This document shows, piece by piece, positions 13,701 through 24,268 of a DNA stretch of 64,000 nucleotides (positions are counted from its first letter, which is position 1; every line of letters starts with the position of its first letter). The translations under genes were made by a program, and so were the position numbers. The notes under the pieces were generated by a model, which did not search any database, had not been told where the DNA came from, and saw only the letters and a list, made by a program, of their open reading frames with translations. This DNA comes from Albifimbria verrucaria (taxonomy: Eukaryota > Ascomycota > Sordariomycetes > Hypocreales > Stachybotryaceae): NCBI GenBank assembly GCA_020081605.1, contig JAHREC010000007.1, positions 1,364,001 to 1,428,000 on the forward strand. Reading direction: 5' to 3'.

Positions 13701-14579
13701 ATGCCTCCCAAAATTGTGTTGATCCGCCATGCGCAGGCCCTCCACAACATAGATAATACGTAGTCCTTCTCGTAGAAGTTTGGTTCGTTCCCGCAAAGCA
13801 GACGTTCCTGACTCTGTTACACAGGACTATACTATTCACGACCCTCCCTTGTCTGATTTAGGCGTGAAGCAGTGCGCTACTTTGCGAGAGAGTCTTCAGG
13901 GCCGCTTCTCCTCCGTTCAAGCTGAGGATGTTGCGATTTTAGCAAGTCCTATGCGACGTACTCTTCAAACTGCACAACTAGCTCTGGGCTGGCTCCAAGA
14001 TCAAGGCGTGAAGATACAGGCTGACGCTGATTGGCAAGGTAAACCCCAAGATGCATACTTTCCTCCTCCTCCTTCCCCCGCTTTTAATACGGATGGCAAG
14101 TTCCTGATACAAAATTTACAGAGAACTCAGCCCAACCATGCGACATAGGGACTCCCGTGTCCTCTCTCATGCATGAGTTCCCGCGAGTTGATTTTGAAAC
14201 TGTCGACCATGTCTGGCCAGATAAGACATCTCAAGCAGGTCGCAAGTATGCGTACTCCAAAACGGCCATTCTCGAGCGAGGCAGACGGGCTATCGGTCAC
14301 CTGTACAGTCGCCAGGAGAAATTAATCTTTATTGTATCTCATTCTGGCTTTCTACGTCTCGGCGTTGTGGGCAGGTGGTTCTTCAATAGTGATTTTAGAG
14401 TCTTCCAATTTGATGAGAAGAGATCGGGCGATGCGATCGAAATGCTCTTACAGGATGAAAGCACTGCCGCCGGCGGCCTTGGTCTTTCTTGGACGCATGA
14501 AGTAGAGTTAGGCTCTGACATTCCGGAGGAGGATTCAGCAATGCCTTCAGAACAAGGCACTGCTACCACAACATATTAG
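13701..14579 (+). CDS. Histidine phosphatase superfamily protein (phosphoglycerate mutase-like)
   Basis: Cytosolic phosphohydrolase or mutase of the RHG family; substrate unknown. The N-terminus carries the catalytic motif as IRHAQALHN, where the first His is the phospho-acceptor. The second half has the HSGFLR motif, with the second catalytic His (about 14340), and DPPLSDLG near the start of exon 2. Introns: 13760-13824 and 14039-14121, the second with a standard GTAAAC donor. The first has an unusual GTAGTC donor and leaves the join one base short; a third G at 13824-13826 would repair the frame and give 244 codons including stop. The stop is TAG at 14577-14579. Length and motif spacing match the fungal PGAM family. 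It converges on guf1 with only about 100 bases between the stops. Confidence 0.85.
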
Positions 14580-14678
14580 TGGAATTAAAAGGCTTGATAT
14601 ACAATGTATATGTTACATACGAGCCGTTCTTAAGGAACATCTGCTCGGAAAGGACACTTGTCGATCTCTCAAGCGTGA

Positions 14679-16913
14679 TTATTTGGACAAGAAGCTCTGG
14701 AAGGCGGATTGATCAATCATCACATTGCCCACGGCCCTCAAACGCTTTCTTCCCTGCTTTTGCTTCTCGAGAAGTTTCCTTCGTCTGGTAATATCGCTTG
14801 CGTGCAATTTGGCGAGCACGTCTTTTCGAAACGGTTTAATAGTCTCGCGAGCAACAATTCGATTGCCAACAGTGGCTTGAATTACAACCTCTAATCAAAT
14901 GTCAACGAAGTGCTTATCTTGAGAAGCATGTCTCTTGGGATATCAACCTACCAAACATCTGTCGGTCAACATGCTCTTTAAACTTAGTTACCCAATGTCG
15001 CCCGATGCGATCAACCTGGGACATGTGCACAACTCGGCAAATTGCATCAACCGGTTGTTTGTTGACAAGTAATTGAAGTTTGGCAAGCTTGCTCTCTCGC
15101 CACCCGGAGTCTTCGTAGTCTAAGGTCGCATAACCCTTGCTGTTCCCAATACATTAGCGAGCATCTTCACGTGCCAGGTGCATTCCCGGCAGTCGATGGA
15201 GACTTACGTTGCACCCTTGAGTTTCCCAAAAGATCCTCGACTAATTGGGCTGCCGGCAGCTCGTACACCAGAATTACCTGGGTGGTATGAAAAAACTCGA
15301 TACTCTTCTGAACTCCTCGGTTGGCTTCGCAAAGTTCAATGACGCGCCCAAGGTATTCCTCAGGAAGGGTGATGGTTGCGGTAACGAAACTAAGCGGCGG
15401 ATCAGACAGCGCCACTACCAAGACATCTGGCAGCGAGTACTCACGGTTCAAGAAGTTGGGCGTTACGTATACGATGATGACTGAGATCAGGAAACAAAGC
15501 CGGGTTTTCAACAATTTCCTCTGAGCCGTCGGCCCAAATAATTTTTGTAGGAACTGTTGGCTCGGTGATAATCACGCTTCTGCCATGTTCCTGTCGCAAA
15601 CGGTCTTGGAAGACTGAACAATGCAGGCTCCTAGAAAACCCAAACGCCAACCCGACCCCAATGCCTCGGAGAAATCTTTCTGCAAGGTCACACTTCGGTC
15701 GTTCAATACGAGCTGATTTATACTGTCAGCGAGACGACCATAGTCACTTTGGTCAGTCGGGAAAGCAGCCACGAACACCATGGGCTTAGGCTCTTCAAAG
15801 CCAGGATACGCATCGACGATGTCTTCGTTACCAACACTAGTAAATGTGTCACCAAGCTTTGCATCTTGGATCTTCTTCATTCCTGGATTGAAGAAGACAT
15901 AGCCTACTTGGCCTGCACGAAGAACACTTTGTGGGGTAGCGTCCGGATACTGTATGCCTACTTGGCCGACAGTATACTTCATGCCAGTGCCCATTGAGAT
16001 GACATTGTCGCCGGCCCTTACCGTGCCGTCGAAAATTCGAACCAAGAGAATGACTCCGCGGAAGGTGTCATACCATGAGTCGACGAGAAGCATCTTCAAT
16101 GGCTTGTCCTCGGAGCCTTGGGGAGGTGGTATTTGGTCGATAACGGCAGGGAGCACGTCCGGGATGCCTTTTCCTGTCTTGGCACTAACCATGATAGCTT
16201 GTTTTGGATCGAGCTCGAATGTGTTTTGCATCTGGTTTAGAACGCGCGGTACATCTGCTGACGGCATGTCAATCTTGTTGATGACTGGGACTAGGGCAAG
16301 ATCCTGAGCAAAGGCGAGGTGAAAATTGGAGACGGTCTGTGCCTGGATTCCCTGGCTGGCGTCTATGAGAAGAAGAGCGCCGCCACAGCTTGCATAAGAT
16401 CGAGTGACCTCCGCGCGGAAGTCAACATGCCCAGGTGTGTCGACAAGGTGGAGTAGGTAATCTTGTTCTCTGTGCTTGTAAATCATAGTGCAGGTTTGAG
16501 CTTTGACCGTGATACCGCGTTCACGCTCGACGTCGAGCTTATCCTGTCCAGAAAACTTAGCCTCCGTCCAGTCCACATGATGTCGTGGTTCGCAGGGGTA
16601 GGCAATCGGAGCGCGCAGACGCATTAGAACGACATACAAGAATTTGCTTGTTGCCATCATTGGCCGAGATGGTGCCAGTATACTCGAGAAGTCGGTCACT
16701 GAGAGTGCTCTTTCCGTGGTCAATATGGGCCACTATGCAGAAGTTTCTATAGCGCTCGATTGGGATCGCGGCGATTCGGGCTTCGAGCTCTGACGGCGTC
16801 GGCTTGGCTGGGTAGGAGACGGTTCGACGTTGGAGGAGCGGCGCGAATGAAGAAGGCGGCCTCAGGAGGCATGCTCGACTCCATGCTCGCCCGACACACC
16901 ACGCCCGGCTCAT
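14679..16913 (-). CDS. guf1: Mitochondrial translation GTPase Guf1 (LepA/EF4)
   Basis: Ribosome-dependent GTPase of the LepA/EF4 family, acting in the mitochondrial matrix on stalled or mistranslocated ribosomes. The Arg-rich, acid-poor N-terminus ([18 protein letters not shown]) fits a mitochondrial presequence. G motifs are visible: AHIDHGKST (G1), DTPGHVD (G3), NKID (G4) and SAKTGKG (G5). The LepA C-terminal region ends in a basic [18 protein letters not shown] tail. Introns: 16544-16637, 15390-15444, 15140-15207 and 14891-14951. Two frame breaks each need one base: 15626-15627 (CC on the coding strand, inside GFLGALHCS) and 15225-15227 (GGG, inside LLGKLKG). Repaired, the gene is 653 codons including stop, a typical length. 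A housekeeping gene with clean sequence apart from two homopolymer breaks argues for assembly error. Confidence 0.95.
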
Positions 16914-18860
16914 CTAGACGCTGAAGATTTTCGTTGTGTGCGACCAAGAGCCATTGACAAAGGGAATAGGATCTCAACGCAGCCGTACAAACTCATACGG
17001 CGTCGATTATTGAGGATTAGTATCGCCTTCGGCCAATAGAACATATCGAGATAAGCTGCATTCACCTCCCGATAAGAAATAATTAACCGGGCCCAGGCAG
17101 GTTGAGTGGGACTGAAAGAAAAGGCAGCCGCAAAACCAAGCCTCGCATCTAGATCCAGATATGAAAAATTAACACAAGTTGTAGAAAAGAGACGCTTTAG
17201 AACAATGATATTTGACATCACATTGTCTCTACTTTTGCTCTTCTTTTCCTGTCCCTCTAGCAAAGCGATGCAACGCAGTCCTCAATTGGGTAGAGCATGC
17301 TGTTATTTTCTCAAACAGGATACATGCCTATACATAAAACAACGCGTCCATACCCATCGAAGCAACCAAAGATGTGCCTGTTATCAGATTGAGCATCGCT
17401 GGGACAGTTTAGTTGAGCTTTGGGAAGGCCCGAAGAGCTGAGGTTATCCAATACCCCAGTTTAACGGGCCAGGGGCCAGGCTGCAAGCCTTACACATGTT
17501 TATGCCCAAATTCTACGAATCTATCGCTCCGAAGGAGACGGCATCACAGCCTACGACTTCAGTGTCCTTCAGTCAGTGGTCAATGATTTTGCGAATGGGG
17601 CGACGGAAAAGAAAGAAAGAAAGAAAGAAAGATATCTTATGGAAATTTCAGGTTTCACTACAACACGCATGTGCGCATGTATGCTGCAAGTCGCAGAAAG
17701 TTCTCGAGATTGATCATGTCCCAAAAGTGTTGATCTTCTTGCCTGACATCAGTCTGTGGAGAAGCTCAACGGTGACGGTGGCGTCACCATACGAATCTGC
17801 TGAGGCTTTCAGGGCGATGTGATGTAAGCCCCACGGTTCTGGTGGAACCCACTTCGAGAATATGTTCCTGTGTTGTGGTACTGTACCGCTTTAGACATGA
17901 ACACATCTATGCCGAGCCTCGGAGGTTCTTCTCCTTGAGAAGGGAGTGTGAGGCAAGCTTGCACTCTGAGCAAGGCCTTCTTTGTGTAAGTGTAAGAAGG
18001 CAAAGTCACAGTGCTTAATGCTTGTAATACACCCAGGGATGCAGATCATGCCTTAAATAGATTTGAAGAAGATTGGCCGCGCCCAAACCCTTGGTACGTT
18101 GCTAGCTGTCCTCAAAGGCGATTTGCATCCAAGGCAAGCGTTGGAATTGCCACAAATATCTGAAGAAGCTTGAACTACAGCTGGAATCGGACACAATCAA
18201 TAATCACTGTAGTAAGTCGTGCTGTCCGTTGCATCACCCTCATAAACTACAAGTTATTTTCCCTATAACTCTGCTCTATGGTAGCATAGTCAAGATAACT
18301 TGGTACATAAATGCATGAGTATGGATGAGATGGCGCTAGGGCTTCGATGAACACGAGTAATGGTGTTGAGGGAGTCATGACGAAGGACGTGAGCTTCGTG
18401 GAATGACAGACCATACGGTCCTTGGCTTGATGTGCACGCTACAAGCCTAAACTGGAGCATGCATTTTACTCATCTCAATCTTGCAATTGCTATCCATGGA
18501 TTGCTTTCTCCATCAATTAGCCACGGACTACGGGCCATGACGTAGTATATGGTAGAAGCATGTACGGATCGGCCTCGCATGGAGCTGTCCTCCGGCTGTG
18601 TGGGGACCGGAGCTTTACGGCCACCACTGAGCCGGTGGGCATCAACGTCAACAACTTTGTCTAGTTCTGTTAACGATGCGCAAAATATTCTAATCCAGTT
18701 ATATATATGGCCTCATTCCGGTTCCTCATCCTAGCCATACCATTTTAATTTATTCCAATTTCCTAGACCATCACGACGAACCCGATTGCACGGCTTTCCA
18801 ACCAGCGAGCATCTACCACACTATCTACCATTAAAACGCATAACCATATCATTATCCGAC
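16914..18860. other. Intergenic region between guf1 and the SDR gene
   Basis: About 1.9 kb between divergent genes. I found no supported gene. It contains a GAAA tetranucleotide run at 17606-17632. A TATATATA stretch near 18698-18708 could act as a TATA element for the SDR gene about 150 bases downstream. A non-coding RNA cannot be excluded by eye. Confidence 0.5.
17606..17632. repeat. (GAAA)n microsatellite
   Basis: About six tandem GAAA units. It is an ordinary intergenic microsatellite and may vary between strains. Confidence 0.9.
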
Positions 18861-19935
18861 ATGAATGCGAGAAACATAGTCCGGCTGCGCCCTGCCGTCC
18901 CGAGCTTTGCCAAATGCAGTGCTCGGGTCGTCACCGCAACTCGAGTTACCAATGCCCTGAAACAATCGCCAGCGACAGCTTACTTCAGCACCGGCCACGC
19001 ACGCAGACAAGAGTCTAGTTCCAGCAACTCCGCGCCGCTGGCTAGACCGGGTCTGGTAGATCAAACACAAATCGAGAAGAAGCAGTTTGCAGACTACGAC
19101 CTGGGTGGGAAAGTCTACATCATCACTGGCGGTGCGCGTGGCCTCGGGCTGACGCTAGCAGAGGCCCTTGTCGAGGCAGGGGAAAGGTGCGGTCTCTCTA
19201 CGTATAGTGAATCATTGAACTTTACTAACTTTCCGTAGTGTATTGTCTTGACCAAGCGAGTCACCCAGATTCAGAATGGGAAGAAGCTTTGAAGCGCGTG
19301 GTTCCCGAGTGGGGAGGCTCCCTCACGTACAAGCAGCAGGACGTTACTGATACTGCGGGCCTGCACAAGACAATTGAACGAATTGCGGATGAAAACCAGC
19401 GCTTGGACGGTGTGATTGCCGCCGCCGCTATGCAGCAATTATGCCCTGCTCTTGAGTATACCGCCGAGGACGCCCAGCGTATGATGGCAGTAAACTATAC
19501 CGGCGTACTGCAGACAGCAGCAGCTTCCGCCCGCATGATGTTCAAGTACAAGTGTCGGGGAGCATTTGCATGGTGGCTAGCATGTCTGGCAATGTTGCCA
19601 ACAAAGGCCTCGTTTCGCCTGTCTACAACTCATCAAAGGCAGCTGTTGTGCAGCTTGCCAGGAACCTTGCCATGGAGTGGAGTAAAGACAGAGAAGACGG
19701 TACTCCAGGCATTCGCGTCAATTGTCTCAGCCCTGGGCATATCTTGACACCAATGGTGCTCAAGAACTTTGAGGAGGTGCCAGGACTGAGAGAGACGTGG
19801 AGCAAAGAGAACATGCTGGGCAGACTCGCCGAGACGCACGAATTCAAGGGCGCCGCGCTTTTCTTGCTCAGCAACGCTAGTAGCTTCATGACAGGTAACA
19901 ACCTTACAGTGGATGGTGGCCACACAGCATGGTAG
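18861..19935 (+). CDS. Short-chain dehydrogenase/reductase with mitochondrial-like presequence
   Basis: NAD(P)-dependent classical SDR, closest in pattern to fungal polyol/ketose reductases (D-arabinitol dehydrogenase, L-xylulose or sorbose reductase group). Substrate is inferred only. From the ATG at 18861 come about 75 residues that are basic and Ser/Thr-rich (MNARNIVRLRPAV, ending near YFSTGHARR), like a mitochondrial presequence. Then come the cofactor motif TGGARGLG, the catalytic Ser in VASMSG and the active-site YNSSK. The C-terminus has TVDGGHTAW, usual for the family. One intron, 19187-19238. Two frame breaks: GGGG at 19179-19182 needs two G, giving AGGKVYCLD across the splice, and GGGG at 19557-19560 needs one. 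Repaired length is 342 codons including stop. An upstream in-frame ATG at 18786 is less likely. Confidence 0.88.
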
Positions 19936-20910
19936 ACGAACCATTTGAGGGGACATTTCAGCGTTGGGTTAATACCCGTACTACATTATTTTGTTCTATT
20001 GATGAACTATTCCTCCCCTGTATTCTGAATAGACTAGCGTTGAATTTACACAAAACTTGATGGCATGGTCCTTGGAAATACATGAGGAGTACATTTGGAT
20101 AGTCTCTGGGGCTTATTTTCATATCAGGTAGAACTGGGGGAGCAGCTGAAGAGACCAAGGTACCCTAGACATTAAACTCTGCCTGTGCTTGGCATTAGCA
20201 TGAACATCCTCCGTTTGCATTCTTGGACTTTGCGAGGCTGGTGCCAAATGGGAGAATACGCCCTCCAGTGAATCACCATTTTGCACTAATCTTATATCCT
20301 GGCCCTGCAGCCTGTTACCTTGATCGGTTCTATCTTCTCTGAACCTCCTTTTACTACCACAAGCAAGCATGCGTCACCATTACTCCCATGATTGCGTTGC
20401 TCCTTTAGTGTGGAGTACCTGCAAGACTAAAAGCCCTGGAGGTCAAATATCTCCAAGTTGAGCCAAAAAGAAAAAACCCCAAAGACTGCTCACTTGCGTG
20501 GGAACGCCAGCTTCATGTGCCGTAACAGACGTGGAAGCACACCACCCTTGGACATGATACCGGGAATTCAGAATAACTGTTCCCTCTAACGGTCCCTTGC
20601 TGTGCCTCGCCCCCCGAGTGCCATCGACGATCTGCGTATGCGTCATACATTACGGTTATCCAATGGTGTAGCGCAACCCCAAAGTGCAAAGCCTCCAGTC
20701 GCCAGACCGGCTGGCAGTGTGCTGGGAGATACAAATTTCTCTGAAATGCCACGTTCTCAATGATGGCGACAATCAGCATGGGACCCACGGGCTCATATAT
20801 ATGGACGCGAGTCCTTTGCTTATCTGTGCTGTGCTGTGGTTCAACGCCTCTTGTCAAGTGTCACTTTGCATGTTCTATCCTATGCAGACGGTTTGCCGAA
20901 TTCTGATATC
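19936..20910. other. Intergenic region between SDR and MBL-fold genes
   Basis: Nearly 1 kb between genes on the same strand. Open frames here have no recognisable family or splice context. A CATATATATGG stretch near 20793 is a possible TATA region for the downstream gene. Confidence 0.45.
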
Positions 20911-21968
20911 ATGATGTCTACGCCTCTTGCTCTTCGACTAGACCCCCAGGCCAAGCTACCATTACTTAAAGACAGCGGGAGTGCTAAGCCTCCTCGTGAC
21001 ACGCTCCCCGTCGACCATGGCCAGTATACTCATCCAGATGGAAGTTCGGGTAAAGAAGATGCCACTGTTTTCTTCATCGGCACCGCAACAACAATCATAG
21101 AATGGCAAGGGTTGCGAATTCTCACCGACCCTAACTTTCTACACGCTGGTGACCACGTCCACCTTGGTCCTGGCGTCAACGCCACGCGACGCACAAATCC
21201 AGCACTCGACCTTGAGGAGCTACCACCCATCGATTGCATCTTACTATCTCACTACCACGAGGATCACTTCGACCGACTAGTTGAAGATTCGCTCAACCGT
21301 GCGTTCCCGATAATTACTACACCTCATGCTAAGGCATGCTTGACTTCGGATAGGTCACAGAAGGAACCCTTTCAGGCTGTTACCAGCCTGGACTTCTTTG
21401 AAAGTGCCTTTCTCAACATCGCATGCCCTCCAGGTTCTCAATATAAACAACCCGCCATTAAAGTCACAGGAATGCCTGGCAAGCATGTGCCGCCAGGTCC
21501 GCTTGCCGTCGCCAATGACTTGCTACATGCTGTCCCACCAACTAACGGATGGCTACTAGAGCTTGGCTTTCTTCCTGTAACTGGATCTGCGTCTGTGCGA
21601 GAATCTGAATTCACAGTCGGCTATCGCATTTATATCTCGGGAGATACCTTATTCGTTGACGAGCTAAAGGATATTCCTAATCATCTGAACAATGAGCAGA
21701 TCGATCTGATGTTAGTGCATCTAGGTGGAACTACGATTCCGGGGCCTTCAATGCCACTATTGATGGTCACCATGGATGCTAAACAGGGTCTCCAACTGAT
21801 GCACCTGCTGAACCCCGATGTAACCATTCCTATCCATTACGACGATTACGACGCATTTATGTCCCCTCTTTCCGATTTCAAGAAGGGGTGATTCAGACAG
21901 GGCTTCAGCACAAGGTTGTGTATTTGGATCGTGGTGAATCATACCATTTCGTAGTCAGGGACGGTTGA
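20911..21968 (+). CDS. Metallo-beta-lactamase-fold hydrolase (UlaG/NAPE-PLD-like), intronless
   Basis: Predicted metal-dependent hydrolase of the MBL superfamily; substrate unknown and cytosolic by lack of a signal peptide. The first beta strands read FIGTATTIIEWQGLRILTDP, and the zinc site SHYHEDHFD (about 21249-21275) has the expected HxHxDH arrangement. A later Asp lies in ISGDTLF, and a C-terminal His in IPIHYDDYDAF. The frame stops early at TGA just after GGGG at 21885-21888. One more G there lets the protein continue through HKVVYLDRGESYHF to the TGA at 21966-21968, for 353 codons including stop. The start is the ATG at 20911, with a second ATG one codon later. It has no intron, unlike most neighbours, and sits 0.5 kb before another intronless gene on the same strand. 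Confidence 0.88.
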
Positions 21969-22479
21969 TCCAGCTGACCATGGGCGTTATTCACCTTCAC
22001 ACTGCTTTTTTTATTTAATTATCAGAGCTTGAGGGTTGTGTATTGCTTTGAAAGATATGTGATATTATAAGCCATTACTCTAACGACGGGTGTGTCATTT
22101 GACCTTTTTTTTTTTTTGTCTCTGGAGTGATAAGTCTTGTATTGCACAGATAGCATACAAAAACGTGACAAGCGCTTCACACTGGGAGCCATCGAGCCTA
22201 CTCCATGACGTCAATGAATGTTCAATAACCACTTGAGTCGTGACGTGTATACATGCGGAGAAGAGTCATCGGTTTTGATTCATAATTGTCTGAAAATCAC
22301 AATACGTATCATGATGACGATTGCACCAGAGTCGCTGAGCATAAAGTATGCTGTGCCTTCAGGAACAAGCAACTCCCTCCACCAGTCGCAATCTGATACT
22401 TGATTTCGCATCAGGTTCTGTTGCATAAATCCTACTCCAATATCGACTGAGAAAGGCTAAGGTGCACTGTCGTCACAGG
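21969..22479. other. Intergenic region between MBL-fold and FAD-Rieske genes
   Basis: About 510 bases on the same strand as both neighbours. It has a T13 run at 22105-22117 and nothing coding that I can support. It should contain the MBL gene's 3' end and the promoter of the FAD-Rieske gene. Confidence 0.5.
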
Positions 22480-24092
22480 ATGTCGTCCAATTCAAAACCT
22501 GAGCAATTTATCCACACTTCGGGAGCTACCGACGCTGTATGGGTGCACCACGACAAATACGATAATAGACCTCGCTTTCCTACCCTTGACTCCAACCTAA
22601 ATACGGATGTTGTCGTGATTGGTGCTGGCATTTCTGGAATATCGGTTGCTTATGAGCTAGTAACACGCGGCCAATCTGTCATTCTGCTCGAGGCACGAGA
22701 TGTGCTCTCTGGTGAGACAGGTCGTACTAGTGGTCATCTTGCTAATGCTCTTGATGATCATTATATCCACATCGCAAAGAAACATGGTCGCGACGGCGCG
22801 CAAATCGCTGCAGACAGCCACACTTGGGCGTTGAACCGTGTTGGCGAAATTGCAACACAGTTGAACATTGACTGCGAGTATCGGCACGTCCCCGGGTATG
22901 AGATTTCTCAGTATTCACGTGGTGATAAGCACCATGAGGAAGACATAAAAGAACTCAAAGAAGAGGCCAAGTTGGCTAGGGAGTTGGGCTTGGATGCCGA
23001 GTTCCGTGACGACCTTGCAGTTAGAGGATGGGATGGCAAACCGGATCAGCGTGGTGGAGCCGTATTCTCTGGGCAGGCTGCCTTTCATCCAACGCTATAT
23101 CTGGTGGGTATACTGCGTTGGCTACAAGCGCAGCCAAATTTCAAGTGCTTTACTTCAACCAGGGTCACGTCCATAGAAGAGCAAAGCAATGCTCTGTCTC
23201 CAACTGACAAGACTGTCAAGGTTGAAACCGAAGGTGGCTCGGTGATCCAGTGCGAACATGCGGTTGAAGCCACATGCATCCCATTGCAAAAGCTTTCCGT
23301 TATTGTTGAGATGGAGTACTATCGAACATACAGCATCGCTATTCGCGTTCCTAAAGGCTCAGTGGAGGATTGCTTCCTGTATGACTCGGCGGAAGAGTAC
23401 AAGTACGTGCGACTTACGTCTTGTGATGACAAAGATGATTATATGATTGTGGGTGGTTGTGACCACAAAGTAGGCCAGGACACGGTTTCAGGTCGTTTTG
23501 AAGAGTTGGAAACCTGGACTAGGGAGCGTTTTACGAGCGCAGGAAAGGTCGACTATAAATGGAGTGGCCAGATATTTGAGCCGGTCGACTATATGGCTTT
23601 TATTGGCAAGAATCAAGGGTGTGACCGAATCTACGTTATCACAGGAGATTCCGGTAACGGTTTAACACACGGGGTTCTTGCGGGCCGGCTGATCGCCGAC
23701 GAGATCAATGGCCAGGAAAACTCTTGGTCAAAACTATACTCCCGAAACGCGTCAGCTCCATCATCAAATCGGCGAAGTCGATGATCACACATGATCTACA
23801 GGTCAATGCACAGTATAAGCGCATTGCACAGCCTGACATTACTGACATTGAGGATCTCGTGCCTGGGTCTGGTGGAGTGATGAAGACTGGACCATTGAGC
23901 CCGATTGCGGTTTATAAAAACGAAGATGGCACAGTTCGAAAGATGAGTGCCCTCTGTCCACACTTAAAGGGTGTGGTTTGCTGGAATCCGCTTGAGAAAT
24001 CTTTCGATTGCCCAATTCATGGAAGCAGATTCTCCAATGATGGAACATGTGTTATTGGACCAGCAAAGGCAAACTTGAGTCTTGTTAAATAG
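22480..24092 (+). CDS. FAD-dependent oxidoreductase (DAO fold) with C-terminal Rieske [2Fe-2S] domain
   Basis: Predicted flavoprotein oxidoreductase coupled to an iron-sulfur centre; substrate unknown. The N-terminal half has the Rossmann motif VVIGAGISGISVAYEL (about residue 45), then LLEAR closing the FAD site and GETGRTSGHLANALDDHY, typical of the DAO branch. A second FAD contact appears near ITGDSGNGLTHG. The last 90 residues hold Rieske ligands as CPHLKG and DCPIHGSRFS, so both Cys-x-His boxes are intact. Frame 1 breaks at CCC 23741-23743; one more C links LYSPKRVSS and gives 538 codons including stop. The start is the ATG at 22480. There is no intron. This two-domain architecture is common in bacteria and also found in fungi, so transfer is possible but unproven. 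It converges on the transcription factor gene. Confidence 0.92.
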
Positions 24093-24268
24093 AGTTGAAG
24101 AAAGGTCAACTTAAGACATAGGATTTGCAATAAGGACTAAATATATAATTTCATATTCTGGGGTTACAATTTGAAGTAGGTAGTATGCCCCTTCTCCATT
24201 TTAATGAACTGTTCAGGGCATTTCAATTTATATCTCCATTTTAAGCCACTTGTATTGTTGGGTTTGGA

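Noticed and set aside
16914..18860. Short open frames as genes (for example near 17106-17441 and 17496-17822)
   Set aside because: They have no family resemblance, no supporting splice sites and include a GAAA microsatellite.
21030..21239. Antisense frames overlapping conserved genes
   Set aside because: They are shadows of the real coding strand with no independent evidence.
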